64,000 bases of DNA from Candidatus Zhuqueibacterota bacterium (GTDB lineage Bacteria > Zhuqueibacterota > Zhuqueibacteria > Oceanimicrobiales > Oceanimicrobiaceae), in assembly GCA_029261995.1 (NCBI GenBank), contig JAJDAF010000062.1, positions 62,001 through 126,000 on the forward strand, written 5' to 3'. The first letter of the stretch is position 1. The number at the start of each line of letters is the position of its first letter. The notes under the pieces are model-generated. The model did not search any database and had not been told where the DNA came from. It saw only the letters and a list, made by a program, of their open reading frames with translations. A program made the position numbers and the translations under genes. Below, piece by piece: positions 27,153-36,360 of this stretch.

Positions 27153-28298
27153 TTAATAAGCCTGGCGAAACAATCCGAGCAGTTCCTTTTCGCCCACCGG
27201 CTGCGGATTAAAACGCGCGGTCCACTGCTCTGCTGCTTCCCTTGCCAGTTCAGGCAGTTTGTCCTCCGGAATGTGAAGCTCACGCAGCTTCTCTGGCCAC
27301 TTATTGGTTCTGAGCCGCTGTGTGAGTCTTGTTGCAAGTTCGTCTGCACTGCTTCCCCCACCGCGCGCTTCCGAGCCACCCGTGTCGAAGATGCCGTCAT
27401 AACGGCGCGGCGAATCTTCCGCATTGAAGCGGACCACGTGCGGCAGCATTATTCCGACGGCAATTCCGTGTGTGAGGCCATGGTTGGCAGTTAACGGATT
27501 GGCGCAGGCATGTGTTGCACCCAGCATGGAATTTTCTATGGCCATTCCGGCCAGGTGAGCACCCAGGAGCATGTTTGACCGCGCTTCCAGGCTTGCTGAT
27601 TCAGATAACGCTTTGTCGTAATTGCCGTCGAGCCGGCGCCACGCCTCTTTTGCAAACATGCGGGAAATCGGCGTGCCGGCGGTACAAACATAGCTTTCGA
27701 TCGCGTGTGACATGGCGTCGATGCCGGTGACCATTTTGACTTGCCTCGGCACGCTTTTCAGCAAGGCAGGGTCCAGGATTGCTACCCGGAATCGCGCCTT
27801 GAGATCGCCACAGGCCATTTTGCGATGGCTAGTCTCCTGGCTGATCACGGCGAAAGATTGCGCCTCGCTGCCGGTTCCGGCTGTGGTGGGAATTCCGATG
27901 GAGGGCAGCATGGCTTTTCCGGCCTTGCCCATGCCGCAATAATCTTCCATCTTACCGCCGTTGGTGTAGAGAAAGTTGATGCCTTTGGCGCAGTCCATTG
28001 AACTGCCGCCACCCAGGGCCACCAGAATATCGGGCCTGAATTGATTCGCGACATTTAGACCCATCGTAACATGTTTTGTGGTCGGATTCTCTTCAACGCC
28101 ACTGAAAATCTCTGTGACAACCTGCCGACGACTCAACAGTTCCGCGGCTCTTTGGACGTGCCCGGCTGCCAGCAGACCGGCGTCGGTAACCAGCAGTGCT
28201 CGCTTGCAATCGATTTCCGCCGCCAAGCTGCCAAGTTGGTCCAGAGCATTTTCTTCAAAAACAACTCTTGTGGTTGGAAGGTAATCAAACGTCTGCAT
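27153..28298 (-). CDS. iron-containing alcohol dehydrogenase
   Basis: Family III (iron-dependent) alcohol dehydrogenase of 381 residues, cytosolic. It shows the NAD-binding GGGSSMDCAKGINF, the PTTAGTGSEA loop, and metal ligands in TGIDAMSHAIESY (Asp and His) and HACANPLTANHGLTHGIAVGIMLP (two His). Such enzymes interconvert aldehydes and alcohols. Placed next to an aldehyde-dehydrogenase-fold acyl reductase, it probably reduces the aldehyde product to an alcohol, or runs in reverse; this is inference from context. The radical SAM gene follows after a repeat-containing gap of about 280 bp. Confidence 0.93.
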   Translation of the reverse strand: MQTFDYLPTTRVVFEENALDQLGSLAAEIDCKRALLVTDAGLLAAGHVQRAAELLSRRQVVTEIFSGVEENPTTKHVTMGLNVANQFRPDILVALGGGSSMDCAKGINFLYTNGGKMEDYCGMGKAGKAMLPSIGIPTTAGTGSEAQSFAVISQETSHRKMACGDLKARFRVAILDPALLKSVPRQVKMVTGIDAMSHAIESYVCTAGTPISRMFAKEAWRRLDGNYDKALSESASLEARSNMLLGAHLAGMAIENSMLGATHACANPLTANHGLTHGIAVGIMLPHVVRFNAEDSPRRYDGIFDTGGSEARGGGSSADELATRLTQRLRTNKWPEKLRELHIPEDKLPELAREAAEQWTARFNPQPVGEKELLGLFRQAY

Positions 28299-28315
28299 GT
28301 GCGCGGATTCTACTT

Positions 28316-29737
28316 CTAGTGGGTCGCCGATTGAAACGCTCGCTGTTTGTAGAGATGCTCGAACAGGTTGCCCTCGTGTGGCTGGTCCCAGGCAATCTTG
28401 TTGGTGGGAATCGCGCCAAAGTTCAATCGATCGATATTTGGGGCAGACATGATTTCATGAACGAACTTTCTGTCTTCGGTCAGGGCTGTGCACACGAGTG
28501 TTGGTCCCATCTTCGCGAGCAGCTCGTCCTGTGGCAGCTCAACCACACTGGCGAACGGGAACAGCAACTCTGTGTTTGCCAGCGGGTGGTCCGGGCGGTC
28601 GCACCAAATGACGGTCGGGAGTAGGAAAGTCGCGCCGTCAACTTCGGCAATGCGGCCGCCGTCACGGTAGCGGGCGGTCACATCTTCAGCGCCGCCCTGA
28701 TTCAGGCCGTCATCGACCAGCCTGGAAATATGCTCCGCCACCTGCGGGTTGACAAATGCCGCCAATCCGGCTTCAGGATCGGTCATTGATTTGGCTTCGA
28801 TTTGTGCCAGGCGCTGTGCCAGAGCTTCGGCGATTTCGCGACCGTGGGCAGGCGTCCACACGCCCGATGCATTCAGACAGGAGCGCCCGCTGTTGGTTGA
28901 GACGGAATCTACCAGGACATCGAGGTATTTCTGCCAATTGTCTGCCTGGTCAGCGCCGAAGATCACCTTGCTCCAGCCCGGACCGTGGATTTGAACCCGT
29001 CGGTCCTTTTCCCAGGTTGCCACGGTCTTGGCATCACCAAATAGCATGGACTTGCCCGTGCGCATGAGAATTTCGGCGGCGCCGGAATAATCCGTAGGAT
29101 AAAAACCAAATGCCTGTTCAGGAGCGCCGGCCGCGAGAAATGCCTGAATCACACGATATGGCGTCCAGGGCTCCTGGCTGCCGGGTTTGAGCACCAGCGG
29201 CACTTTCAGCGGAATGCTCGGTAGCCAGAGGGAGTGCACTCCCGGCGAGTTATTCGGCAGAATGGCGCCCAGGTTGTTTGTCTGAACGGAGTAGCTCAGC
29301 GAGCGTCCGCCCTGTTCTCCCCAGCCGGCATCCAGAATTGAAATGTCGAGGCCACGAGTCAAACCACCCAGCACGGCCGCCATGTCATCGAGTACTTTGT
29401 GGATTTTCCCCATGTTGATCCGGCACAAAGATTCCGGCATGCCGGTCGTGACAGAGAGGTTGCGGACATAGTCGTCAGGAGTCTGGCTGCCGCTGTTTAG
29501 GGGAAGTTCGGCTTCCAGAAATAGTGCAGCAGCGTTCTTGCAGATTTGCAGCAGTTCGTGAACCGGCAGTGCGTCCAAAGCGCTTTTGTTGGCCGCTGCT
29601 TTGGCGAGATCTCTTCTGATCAAACCGCTGTTTGCCTGACTCAATTGCGCAACGGCCTGGCCGGTTCGGAAATCTTTGACCTCGACCGTGTTCAGGCTTT
29701 CGTACGGTTTTCCGCCTCTTAGCAGGGGAATGTGCAT
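28316..29737 (-). CDS. acyl-CoA reductase/aldehyde dehydrogenase-family protein (LuxC-like)
   Basis: ALDH-fold protein of about 473 residues. The catalytic cysteine lies in NSGRSCLNASGVW (about residue 287), and cofactor-binding features include GAILPNNSPGVHSLWLPSIPLKVPLVLKPG (shortened here as the PNNSPG and LKPGSQEPW motifs). The fold and its pairing with an adenylating partner resemble LuxC of the bacterial fatty-acid reductase complex, which reduces a thioester to an aldehyde. Start ATG 29737 follows the stop of the upstream ligase gene by one base (TGA-T-ATG), indicating coupling. A longer frame reading into the upstream gene is rejected. The native substrate is unknown. Confidence 0.85.
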   Translation of the reverse strand: MHIPLLRGGKPYESLNTVEVKDFRTGQAVAQLSQANSGLIRRDLAKAAANKSALDALPVHELLQICKNAAALFLEAELPLNSGSQTPDDYVRNLSVTTGMPESLCRINMGKIHKVLDDMAAVLGGLTRGLDISILDAGWGEQGGRSLSYSVQTNNLGAILPNNSPGVHSLWLPSIPLKVPLVLKPGSQEPWTPYRVIQAFLAAGAPEQAFGFYPTDYSGAAEILMRTGKSMLFGDAKTVATWEKDRRVQIHGPGWSKVIFGADQADNWQKYLDVLVDSVSTNSGRSCLNASGVWTPAHGREIAEALAQRLAQIEAKSMTDPEAGLAAFVNPQVAEHISRLVDDGLNQGGAEDVTARYRDGGRIAEVDGATFLLPTVIWCDRPDHPLANTELLFPFASVVELPQDELLAKMGPTLVCTALTEDRKFVHEIMSAPNIDRLNFGAIPTNKIAWDQPHEGNLFEHLYKQRAFQSATH

Positions 29738-29738
29738 A

Positions 29739-30809
29739 TCAATATACCCCAACGACGACCGACTGCTGCAAAGAGGACAACAGCCGAAGATTTCTGACGC
29801 CATCCCAGGGGTAGGGCTCGATCGGTTCCGCACGGTCGCCTTCGTCGCGTTCAAGAAAGCGCGGCATGAAAAATTCTTTGGTCAGCGTCGTCAGGGCGAC
29901 CCTGCCTGTCTCATTGTAGCCAACGAGCTGGTCGGGATTGTCAGGGTCCACGATTTCGAAGACCGCCCGTGGCGCCGGCGGGTAGTAGATGATCGCATAG
30001 TTGTCGGCCGGGTCAAACGGTTTGTTCACGGCCAGGCCCATGAGAGTGTTGCCGTAGGTCGGCACAAAATCGATGCCCGGCACGAGTTCTTCGCGCGCAA
30101 AGCGGTGAAACTGCGCATTCATTTCCGTGCCGCCGCAAAAGATGCCTTTGATGCCCATTTTGGCGAGATCGATTTTCTCGCACAGGGCCTCGAGCAACTT
30201 CGGAGTGGTAAAGATGCACTGGATGTTGTCATGTGCTCGCAGAATGTTGAGCGCCTGGCTGGTGACATGCTCTTTGTAGAGTTCCAACTCTTCATGTTTG
30301 CTGCGCTTGATGAGTTTGTTTACCCAGCGTGGGTCGAGATCGACAAAAAATGAAATGCCTCCCCGGTGCTGAGCCAGATGCTCGATGGCAAGCCGCAGTC
30401 TGCGTGGTCCGGTGGGCCCGAGCATCAGCCAATCCGCGCCCGGAGGAAAGCTGGCGTCCGAAAGCGTCCCGCTGAACAACTCGTAGTCGGTTTGAAAGTC
30501 GCGAATGTTGATCCGTGCTTTCGGCACGCCGGTTGACCCACCCGTTTCAAACACGTAGATGGGATCCTTCTGGAATGCTTTGGGGACCCATTTTCGGACC
30601 GGCCCGCCACGAAGCCAGTAGTCTTCGAAGTGGCCGAGCATCTTTAAGTCCTCGTAGCCGCCGATTTCGTTTCTGGGATCAAAATCCAGTTTGTCAGCAT
30701 ATTCCAGCCAGAACTGACAGCCGGTGGCCGGATCAAAATGCCAGTTCACGATGTCGCGAACATGGGCATCCAGTGTTTGTTTTGCTTGTTTGATCTTATC
30801 CGTTAGCAT
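29739..30809 (-). CDS. AMP-binding / LuxE-like acyl-activating enzyme
   Basis: 356-residue adenylate-forming enzyme resembling LuxE acyl-protein synthetase and phenylacetate-CoA ligase. The ATP-binding loop is ETGGSTGVPKARIN, followed by MLGPTGPRRLRLAIEHLA. A second core motif, TYGNTLMG, corresponds to the A5 (YG-T) region, and GYNETGRVALT to the ETGR/A7-type motif. It is shorter than CoA ligases (about 430 residues) and close to LuxE. Immediately downstream lies the ALDH-fold reductase, so together they probably activate a carboxylic acid and reduce it. The substrate is not evident. Confidence 0.8.
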   Translation of the reverse strand: MLTDKIKQAKQTLDAHVRDIVNWHFDPATGCQFWLEYADKLDFDPRNEIGGYEDLKMLGHFEDYWLRGGPVRKWVPKAFQKDPIYVFETGGSTGVPKARINIRDFQTDYELFSGTLSDASFPPGADWLMLGPTGPRRLRLAIEHLAQHRGGISFFVDLDPRWVNKLIKRSKHEELELYKEHVTSQALNILRAHDNIQCIFTTPKLLEALCEKIDLAKMGIKGIFCGGTEMNAQFHRFAREELVPGIDFVPTYGNTLMGLAVNKPFDPADNYAIIYYPPAPRAVFEIVDPDNPDQLVGYNETGRVALTTLTKEFFMPRFLERDEGDRAEPIEPYPWDGVRNLRLLSSLQQSVVVGVY

Positions 30810-30831
30810 GCGCTTCTTCGTTCGTTTGAGC

Positions 30832-32295
30832 TTACTGGTTAACGCTTATGGCGAACAGCTTAAGGCGGTTCGTGACGTAAAGCATGCCGTCTTTGGCAAC
30901 TGGCGTGGTGTAGACCGCGTTGTCCATGTTGATTTCGTTCAGCAGCTCCATTTCTTTGCCAGCCTTTAGAATCGCCACGTCACCGTCTTCGTCGCCGATG
31001 TAGACTTTGCCGTCCGCGTAGTAAGGCGAGCCCCAGATGGCGGCGAAGGCATCGTATTTCCAGTACTCTTCGCCGGTGAGAGCGTCCCAGCAATAGACGA
31101 AGCCGCTGAGGTCGGCAACATAGAGCAAGCCGTCGTGAATCGCCGCCGTCGAAAGTGTGCGGTTGAAGTCTTCGTCGCCGCGGTGCCAGATTTTTCCACT
31201 CTCAGTAATGTCGCCGCGCTTGCTTGCATCGATGGCGTACCAGTGGCCGGTGCTTTCGCCATGCTCAGGGTCCTGGCCGACGCCGATGTAGACTTTATTG
31301 TCCCAAACCACTGGTGTTGAAATGATGTTGTTCCGGGTTCCGGAGCCACCTAGTTCCCAGGTGGACTCTTTCGGGTTGCAGTCGAATTTCCAAATGAGCT
31401 TGCCGGTCTCAGGTACGAAGGCATACATCCAGCCGTCACCGCCAGGAAAAATCACCTGAGGCGTGCCGTTGATGACGCCATAGGCGGGATTTGACCACTG
31501 CCCGTGCAGGATATTCTCACCGGGGGAATTGTCTTCCCACACCAGCTCGCCGGTGTTCTTGTTTAGCGCGATAAAACTCGGTGCTTCGGGTGAGGGAACG
31601 TTGATGTGGGTTTCATCGACACCGTTGGCGGTGACGATAAAGACCAAATCGCCAACGACCAGCGGAGAGCAGGTTGCCAGATTGTGTGGAAAAACATCCA
31701 GCTCGTCGATCATATCAAACTTCCAGACAATATCCTCATCGATCTTGGAAGTGTTTTCCTCATCCGCGTAGGGGCCGTCGTTCTCGCCGTCGTAATAGCC
31801 TTCGGTGTCAGCGCTAATCACTTCGGCGCGATTCGAGATGTAGTAAAGCCGGTCGCCTTCAATAAATGGGCCGGAGCAGATGCCCTGCTGCGGCCAGTCG
31901 TTGACGCGTCCGGCGGCCAGTTTCGGATGTGCGGCCTGCCACAGGAATTCGCCGTCACTTTCCCGGAAGACCAGAATGTTGCCGCGATCGCCCTTCAACT
32001 TGGGATTCTTTAAGGACTGGTTGTTCGTCCCTACGAAAATCTTGCCACCAATAATTGCAGGGTTGCCGTAAGTTTGAGAGCCAAGCTGCGCCGTCCATTT
32101 GATGTTCTTGCCGGAGCCAAGATCCCAGTCTGCCGGCAAATTTTTCGCGTCCGAAACCATGTTTCTTCCAAGCGAACCGCCCCACATGGCAACGTCGCTT
32201 ATTGTGTAGAAGCCGATGGTCGATATCACCCCGAGAGCAACAATGAAACGTGATATTAGAATTCCCCTTTTGCTTGCCCAGATCTTGAGTCGCAT
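30832..32295 (-). CDS. exported PQQ-like beta-propeller protein (smaller)
   Basis: 487-residue protein with an N-terminal membrane segment (SRFIVALGVISTIGFYTI) that is either a signal anchor or an uncleaved signal. Repeated PQQ-type propeller blades carry the pattern of a hydrophobic strand, then L(Y/F)..., then D..TGE..W, for example FIALNKNTGELVWED, MYAFVPETGKLIWKF and YCWDALTGEEYWKY. It lacks clear quinoprotein dehydrogenase catalytic Glu/Asp/disulfide features, so a sensing, binding or scaffolding role is as likely as redox chemistry. Its ATG directly abuts the TAA stop of the larger propeller gene, so the two are translated as a unit. Confidence 0.85.
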   Translation of the reverse strand: MRLKIWASKRGILISRFIVALGVISTIGFYTISDVAMWGGSLGRNMVSDAKNLPADWDLGSGKNIKWTAQLGSQTYGNPAIIGGKIFVGTNNQSLKNPKLKGDRGNILVFRESDGEFLWQAAHPKLAAGRVNDWPQQGICSGPFIEGDRLYYISNRAEVISADTEGYYDGENDGPYADEENTSKIDEDIVWKFDMIDELDVFPHNLATCSPLVVGDLVFIVTANGVDETHINVPSPEAPSFIALNKNTGELVWEDNSPGENILHGQWSNPAYGVINGTPQVIFPGGDGWMYAFVPETGKLIWKFDCNPKESTWELGGSGTRNNIISTPVVWDNKVYIGVGQDPEHGESTGHWYAIDASKRGDITESGKIWHRGDEDFNRTLSTAAIHDGLLYVADLSGFVYCWDALTGEEYWKYDAFAAIWGSPYYADGKVYIGDEDGDVAILKAGKEMELLNEINMDNAVYTTPVAKDGMLYVTNRLKLFAISVNQ

Positions 32296-34506
32296 TTAGT
32301 TGCTCCCTGTAATTTCTATGTTGTCAAAATAGATGGTCGTTTGTGCATCGCCGTACAAGGCCGGACTGCCGTGCAGGTTGGCGTGTGAATCCTCTGCCGT
32401 GATCGACCACGAATCCGGTTCTTTTTGATCGCGCGGCCAAACCTTGCCCTTGATACTGGCTTTGCCGTTTTTGATGTCAACTCTCAACTTCATGGTGTAC
32501 CACAGGTCAGGGTTCCACTGAAATGGGACCTCTACTTTTAACCGTTCGAGTTCCGCCGGCCAGGTTCTGATTTGCAGCTTTTTCTTCTTTGTCATGAAAT
32601 CGAGGTAGTAGCGATTGGCTATCAAGCCCATGTCCGGGCTCCGCCTCTTCACTTTTGTGCCTTTCAGGTCTGCCTGAATCGTATAACCCGACATTTGCGG
32701 CGGACCAAGAATCAGATTGTGCCGCTTCAAATTGCGCTTGGACGGCGGTTTCATCAGCACCTTGCTGCCATCCAGGTTTTTTACTGTGAATTTCCACGTG
32801 CCGGGCCAGAGCGAAGGATTCTTGTCCAAGATAAAACTTTCATCTTCAAAGTCAATCTTCCAGGGCAGTGCCGCAGCAATTTGCACCCGGGCGCGGGACT
32901 CCAGCTCGCCAACCTTGGCGACGACATAGCCCGCCTGGTTGCCGGCATTCTTATCAATTTTGATCTTGCCGCCCTTGCCAATTTTGCCTCTGAGTTCCGC
33001 CAAACCAAATTCAGCATCGACATCGCCGAGTTTCCTGCCCTTGGCGTCGAAGGCCCGTACTTTGAATTCAAGCGGTTTGTCCGCGCTGGCCCACAATTCC
33101 GCGGGGATGATTTGAATATGGCTTGGCTTGTTGGCGTCGGCTTTCAATTCGCCCTGTAGCTGCGTCATCGCCGGTTTCGTGATATTGGCTTCTTTGCTTT
33201 TGTCGCCGATGCAGTAGAGACCCACTTCGCTGGCGAAGAACACCCGGCCATAGGCAACCGCCGGCGAGCCGTAAATCTCAGCATATCGCCTTTCGTCAAA
33301 CGGAATTTGTATGCTGTTGAGCGCTGTCGCTTCTTTGTCACCGGGCTGGATGATGTGGAAACTGCCGTTAACTTCGGTCGCGAAGATTTTGCCGTCTGCC
33401 CAAACCGGAGAGCCTTTCCCGACTTTTCCGATGTTCAAAGTCCAGTGCTCCGAGCCGGTTTTCGCGTCCAGGGCGTGCATGTTGCCGGAATTGGTCACAA
33501 CGTAGAGCCTGTTTTCATGAATCAGTGGACTGACATAGCCAACCTCCAGCGCATCCGCACGCCAGACTTCGTGCGTTGCTGTGACATCGCCGCTACCTGT
33601 AGCATCGATACAAACGACTCGACCGCTGTTTTCGTTGTCGAAGTTCTCAGCGCTGTGCGTGGCGTAGACAAAGTTGCCGTCTGCGACAACGGAAGACTGA
33701 ATCGCGCCTTTGCTCAGTTTGAATTTCCAAACATGCTCACCGGTGCGGGCTTTCATGGCGTAAACCCAGCCTGTCCCGGTCCCTGCAATCAGAAGCCGCT
33801 GCCCATTAACAATGGTAACTACGGGCACGGAGTAGTTGGTATTCTTGTTGCCTTCGGGGATAGTTGAAACCCAGACCAGCTTCCCCGTGCGTTTGTCGTA
33901 GGCAAAAAACCGATGCTTCATGATCAGCATGTTGCCCCAGCTATTATTTGCGCCGCTGACAATAACCAGGTCGTCATCGACTACCGGCGTACAGGTTCTG
34001 CCGCCGTAGCCGGAAAACCGGTTGTACTCTTCTACAAAAGAGTGCTCCCAGAGTCGCTTGCCATCCTTGCTGTAGCAGATAAACATGCCATCGACGCCGA
34101 AGAAGTAGACGTTGCCAGTCTCCGGGTCTCCGGTCAGACCTGACCAGCCGATGCGTGTGAACGGCACAGTTGTGTGGAACACATTGCTTTTTTCCTGCCA
34201 CACGACCTTGCCGGTCTTGGCATCGTAGCTGGTAATAACCCGCTGCATGTCACCCCCGGTTCCGGTCCGTCCGACGACATAGACGAGGCCGTTCATCACA
34301 ATTGGCGTTGAGCGCCCGATAAAATCTGCTTTCCAGACGAGGTTGTCGCCATCCAACGACCAGTTCGAAACCAAGCCCGTGTCGTCGGAAACACCATTTT
34401 GGTGCGCACCGCGCCAGCTCGGCCAGTCCGATGAGTACACGAAACCAGAACTGCTTAACATCAGTGTTGCAATGAAAAGGATGGAATGGATCTTCTTGCT
34501 CAGCAT
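32296..34506 (-). CDS. exported PQQ-like beta-propeller protein with C-terminal beta-sandwich
   Basis: 736-residue secreted or periplasmic protein. Residues 1-25 form a Sec signal peptide (ILFIATLMLSSSGFVYSS). The next 420 residues are PQQ-type propeller blades, for example ITSYDAKTGKVVWQEKS, FAYDKRTGKLVWVST and HALDAKTGSEHWTL. The last 230 residues hold an Ig-like segment and a concanavalin/LamG-like beta-sandwich (FDNIEITGS end). Such propellers occur in quinoprotein dehydrogenases, but no bound-cofactor signature is evident. It is the first gene of the minus-strand cluster. A possible promoter is TTGCAC-17-TTATTA on the minus strand near 34550-34520. Confidence 0.85.
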   Translation of the reverse strand: MLSKKIHSILFIATLMLSSSGFVYSSDWPSWRGAHQNGVSDDTGLVSNWSLDGDNLVWKADFIGRSTPIVMNGLVYVVGRTGTGGDMQRVITSYDAKTGKVVWQEKSNVFHTTVPFTRIGWSGLTGDPETGNVYFFGVDGMFICYSKDGKRLWEHSFVEEYNRFSGYGGRTCTPVVDDDLVIVSGANNSWGNMLIMKHRFFAYDKRTGKLVWVSTIPEGNKNTNYSVPVVTIVNGQRLLIAGTGTGWVYAMKARTGEHVWKFKLSKGAIQSSVVADGNFVYATHSAENFDNENSGRVVCIDATGSGDVTATHEVWRADALEVGYVSPLIHENRLYVVTNSGNMHALDAKTGSEHWTLNIGKVGKGSPVWADGKIFATEVNGSFHIIQPGDKEATALNSIQIPFDERRYAEIYGSPAVAYGRVFFASEVGLYCIGDKSKEANITKPAMTQLQGELKADANKPSHIQIIPAELWASADKPLEFKVRAFDAKGRKLGDVDAEFGLAELRGKIGKGGKIKIDKNAGNQAGYVVAKVGELESRARVQIAAALPWKIDFEDESFILDKNPSLWPGTWKFTVKNLDGSKVLMKPPSKRNLKRHNLILGPPQMSGYTIQADLKGTKVKRRSPDMGLIANRYYLDFMTKKKKLQIRTWPAELERLKVEVPFQWNPDLWYTMKLRVDIKNGKASIKGKVWPRDQKEPDSWSITAEDSHANLHGSPALYGDAQTTIYFDNIEITGSN

Positions 34507-34862
34507 CCTTTCTCCTCTCTGAATAGGTATTAATAAATCAGGGGTTAGACAGCGTGCAAGACAATTCTTGCCGTGCCAGAATGGATTGGTACGACAGGTG
34601 TAACGCCTTTGTTACAAATAAAGTTTCGCGAAGATAGGCTGGAGCACACGCTTTATTTCAAAACAGTTGCCGATATGGCAGACGGGGGAGTCAACATCAC
34701 GCCAACGGCATTGGGTTAATCGCTCAAAGATGAACCTAAAAATCTCCCTAAGTCGCTTGCAATTAAAAAAATAAAGAAGTACAATAGATGTTGCTCCACC
34801 GCACAGCAAAACGCTGTTCCGTAGATTTCCAGGTGGGCAAACTTTGAAAAGTCGAGTCAGAT
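34507..34862. other. divergent promoter region between the propeller cluster and the helicase
   Basis: 356 bp without a gene. It contains the helicase promoter at 34757-34785 and, in the other direction, a weaker candidate near 34520-34550. A+T-rich blocks are concentrated at 34735-34795. Confidence 0.55.
34757..34785 (+). promoter_or_regulatory. sigma70-type promoter for the DEAD-box helicase gene
   Basis: TTGCAA (34757-34762), a 17-bp A-rich spacer and TACAAT (34780-34785), about 78 nt before the start codon. Confidence 0.55.
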
Positions 34863-36335
34863 TTGAAGAATTCCGAAAATCCATCCAATGAACCGTCGGC
34901 GTCGTTTTCAGACACCACCATTGAAGAGCTGCCGCCACGGCTTCGCGATGCTGTTTCCCGCACGTCGTGGAAATCACTCATGCCGGTGCAGGCCCGCGCC
35001 ATTCCCTATTTACTTGCCGGCAAGAATGTCATGGCCCAGGCACGCACCGGCAGCGGCAAGACTGGTGCATTTCTGCTGCCGATGCTGGAAAGGCTTGACC
35101 CTCAGCAGGACCATTGTCTTGCCCTGGTGCTGGTTCCGACCCGTGAACTCGCCTCTCAGGTCTGGCAGGAAGCGCAGACTTTGTGCGGCGAAGCCGGGTT
35201 GCGTAGCGTAGCCGTCTATGGCGGCGTTGGTTATGGCGGCCAGATTGATGCCCTCAAAAAAGGGGCGCACATCGTGATTGGCACCCCGGGCCGGGTGCTT
35301 GACCATTTGCTCAAACGGACCTTTTCCCTAAAGCATCTCAACATGCTGGTTTTCGATGAGGCCGACCGCATGCTCTCCATGGGCTTCTATCCAGACATGA
35401 GAAAAATGCAGGACCATTTGCCCAAAAAGAAGATTCACACCTGCATGTTTTCAGCGACATTTCCTTCCTCGGTTATGCGCACGGCAGATGAGTTTATCCG
35501 TGACCCGGAGTTCATCAGCCTGAGCAGCGACCAGGTGCATGTTTCGGAAACGCTGCACGCTTTCTACGTGGTGCCGGGCATGGACCGCGACCGCAGTCTC
35601 GTCCGCCTGATCGAGCTTGAAAACCCGGCATCGGCTATCATTTTCTGCAACACCAAGTCCAATGTAAATTATGTTTCGGTGGTGCTGCAGCGGTTTGGTT
35701 ATGATGCCGACCAACTGAGCGCCGACCTGTCGCAGAATGCCCGCGAACATGTTTTGCAGAGAGTCCGCAAAGGTACGCTGAGATTCCTGGTCGCAACCGA
35801 TGTTGCTGCCCGTGGCCTGGACATTCCCGAGCTGTCGCATGTGATTCAGTACGAACCGCCGGAAGACCAGGAAAGCTACATTCACCGCTCCGGCAGAACG
35901 GGCCGCGCCGGCGCCAGTGGCACAGCGATCACCCTGGTTGACCGGGGAGAAAGGTCTCTCATCGAGCGAATCGCATCAAACTATGGCATTGACCTGCGGG
36001 AACGGCCTTTGCCTTCAGATGAGGATGTACAAGCCGTGGTCACCCAACGCCTGACAGCTTTGCTCGAAGCACGCCTGCGCGAAAGGGACAACCTACAGAC
36101 TGAACGCAGTCAGCGCTTTCTGGCACTTGCTCGCCAGTTGGCAGACAATGAAGACGAGTCGGCAATCATCGCGATGTTGCTGGACGACCACTACCAGCAG
36201 CTACTTCACGCCCCTCTGATTCCGCCTGCTCCAGCTCAAGCTAAACCGCAGCCCGAGCAAAGACCATCCGACTCGGGCCGGTCGAGGCGTCGGCGGGGGC
36301 CTCGTCACAGGGGAAACAACCCAAGATCAAAATAA
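34863..36335 (+). CDS. DEAD-box ATP-dependent RNA helicase
   Basis: 490-residue helicase with all core motifs in order: Q-motif region (MPVQARAIPYLL), motif I ARTGSGKT, PTRELA, TPGR, motif II DEAD (VFDEADRM), motif III SAT, IIFCNTKS, and motif VI HRSGRTGRAG. The two RecA-like lobes are followed by about 100 residues of helical tail and a basic C-terminus (RSRRRRGPRHRGNN) that probably binds RNA. It is similar to RhlE/CshA-type enzymes, which remodel rRNA or mRNA structure. The start is TTG 34863; no ATG is available before the Q-motif and no strong ribosome site is seen. A good promoter precedes it. Confidence 0.92.
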   Translation: MKNSENPSNEPSASFSDTTIEELPPRLRDAVSRTSWKSLMPVQARAIPYLLAGKNVMAQARTGSGKTGAFLLPMLERLDPQQDHCLALVLVPTRELASQVWQEAQTLCGEAGLRSVAVYGGVGYGGQIDALKKGAHIVIGTPGRVLDHLLKRTFSLKHLNMLVFDEADRMLSMGFYPDMRKMQDHLPKKKIHTCMFSATFPSSVMRTADEFIRDPEFISLSSDQVHVSETLHAFYVVPGMDRDRSLVRLIELENPASAIIFCNTKSNVNYVSVVLQRFGYDADQLSADLSQNAREHVLQRVRKGTLRFLVATDVAARGLDIPELSHVIQYEPPEDQESYIHRSGRTGRAGASGTAITLVDRGERSLIERIASNYGIDLRERPLPSDEDVQAVVTQRLTALLEARLRERDNLQTERSQRFLALARQLADNEDESAIIAMLLDDHYQQLLHAPLIPPAPAQAKPQPEQRPSDSGRSRRRRGPRHRGNNPRSK

Positions 36336-36360
36336 CACTGAAAATGTAAGGACAGGTAAA

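Noticed and set aside
34540-34560. GTTAGAC near 34545 as an attC R' box
   Set aside because: No partner R'' or L boxes within attC distance; it is a chance heptamer.
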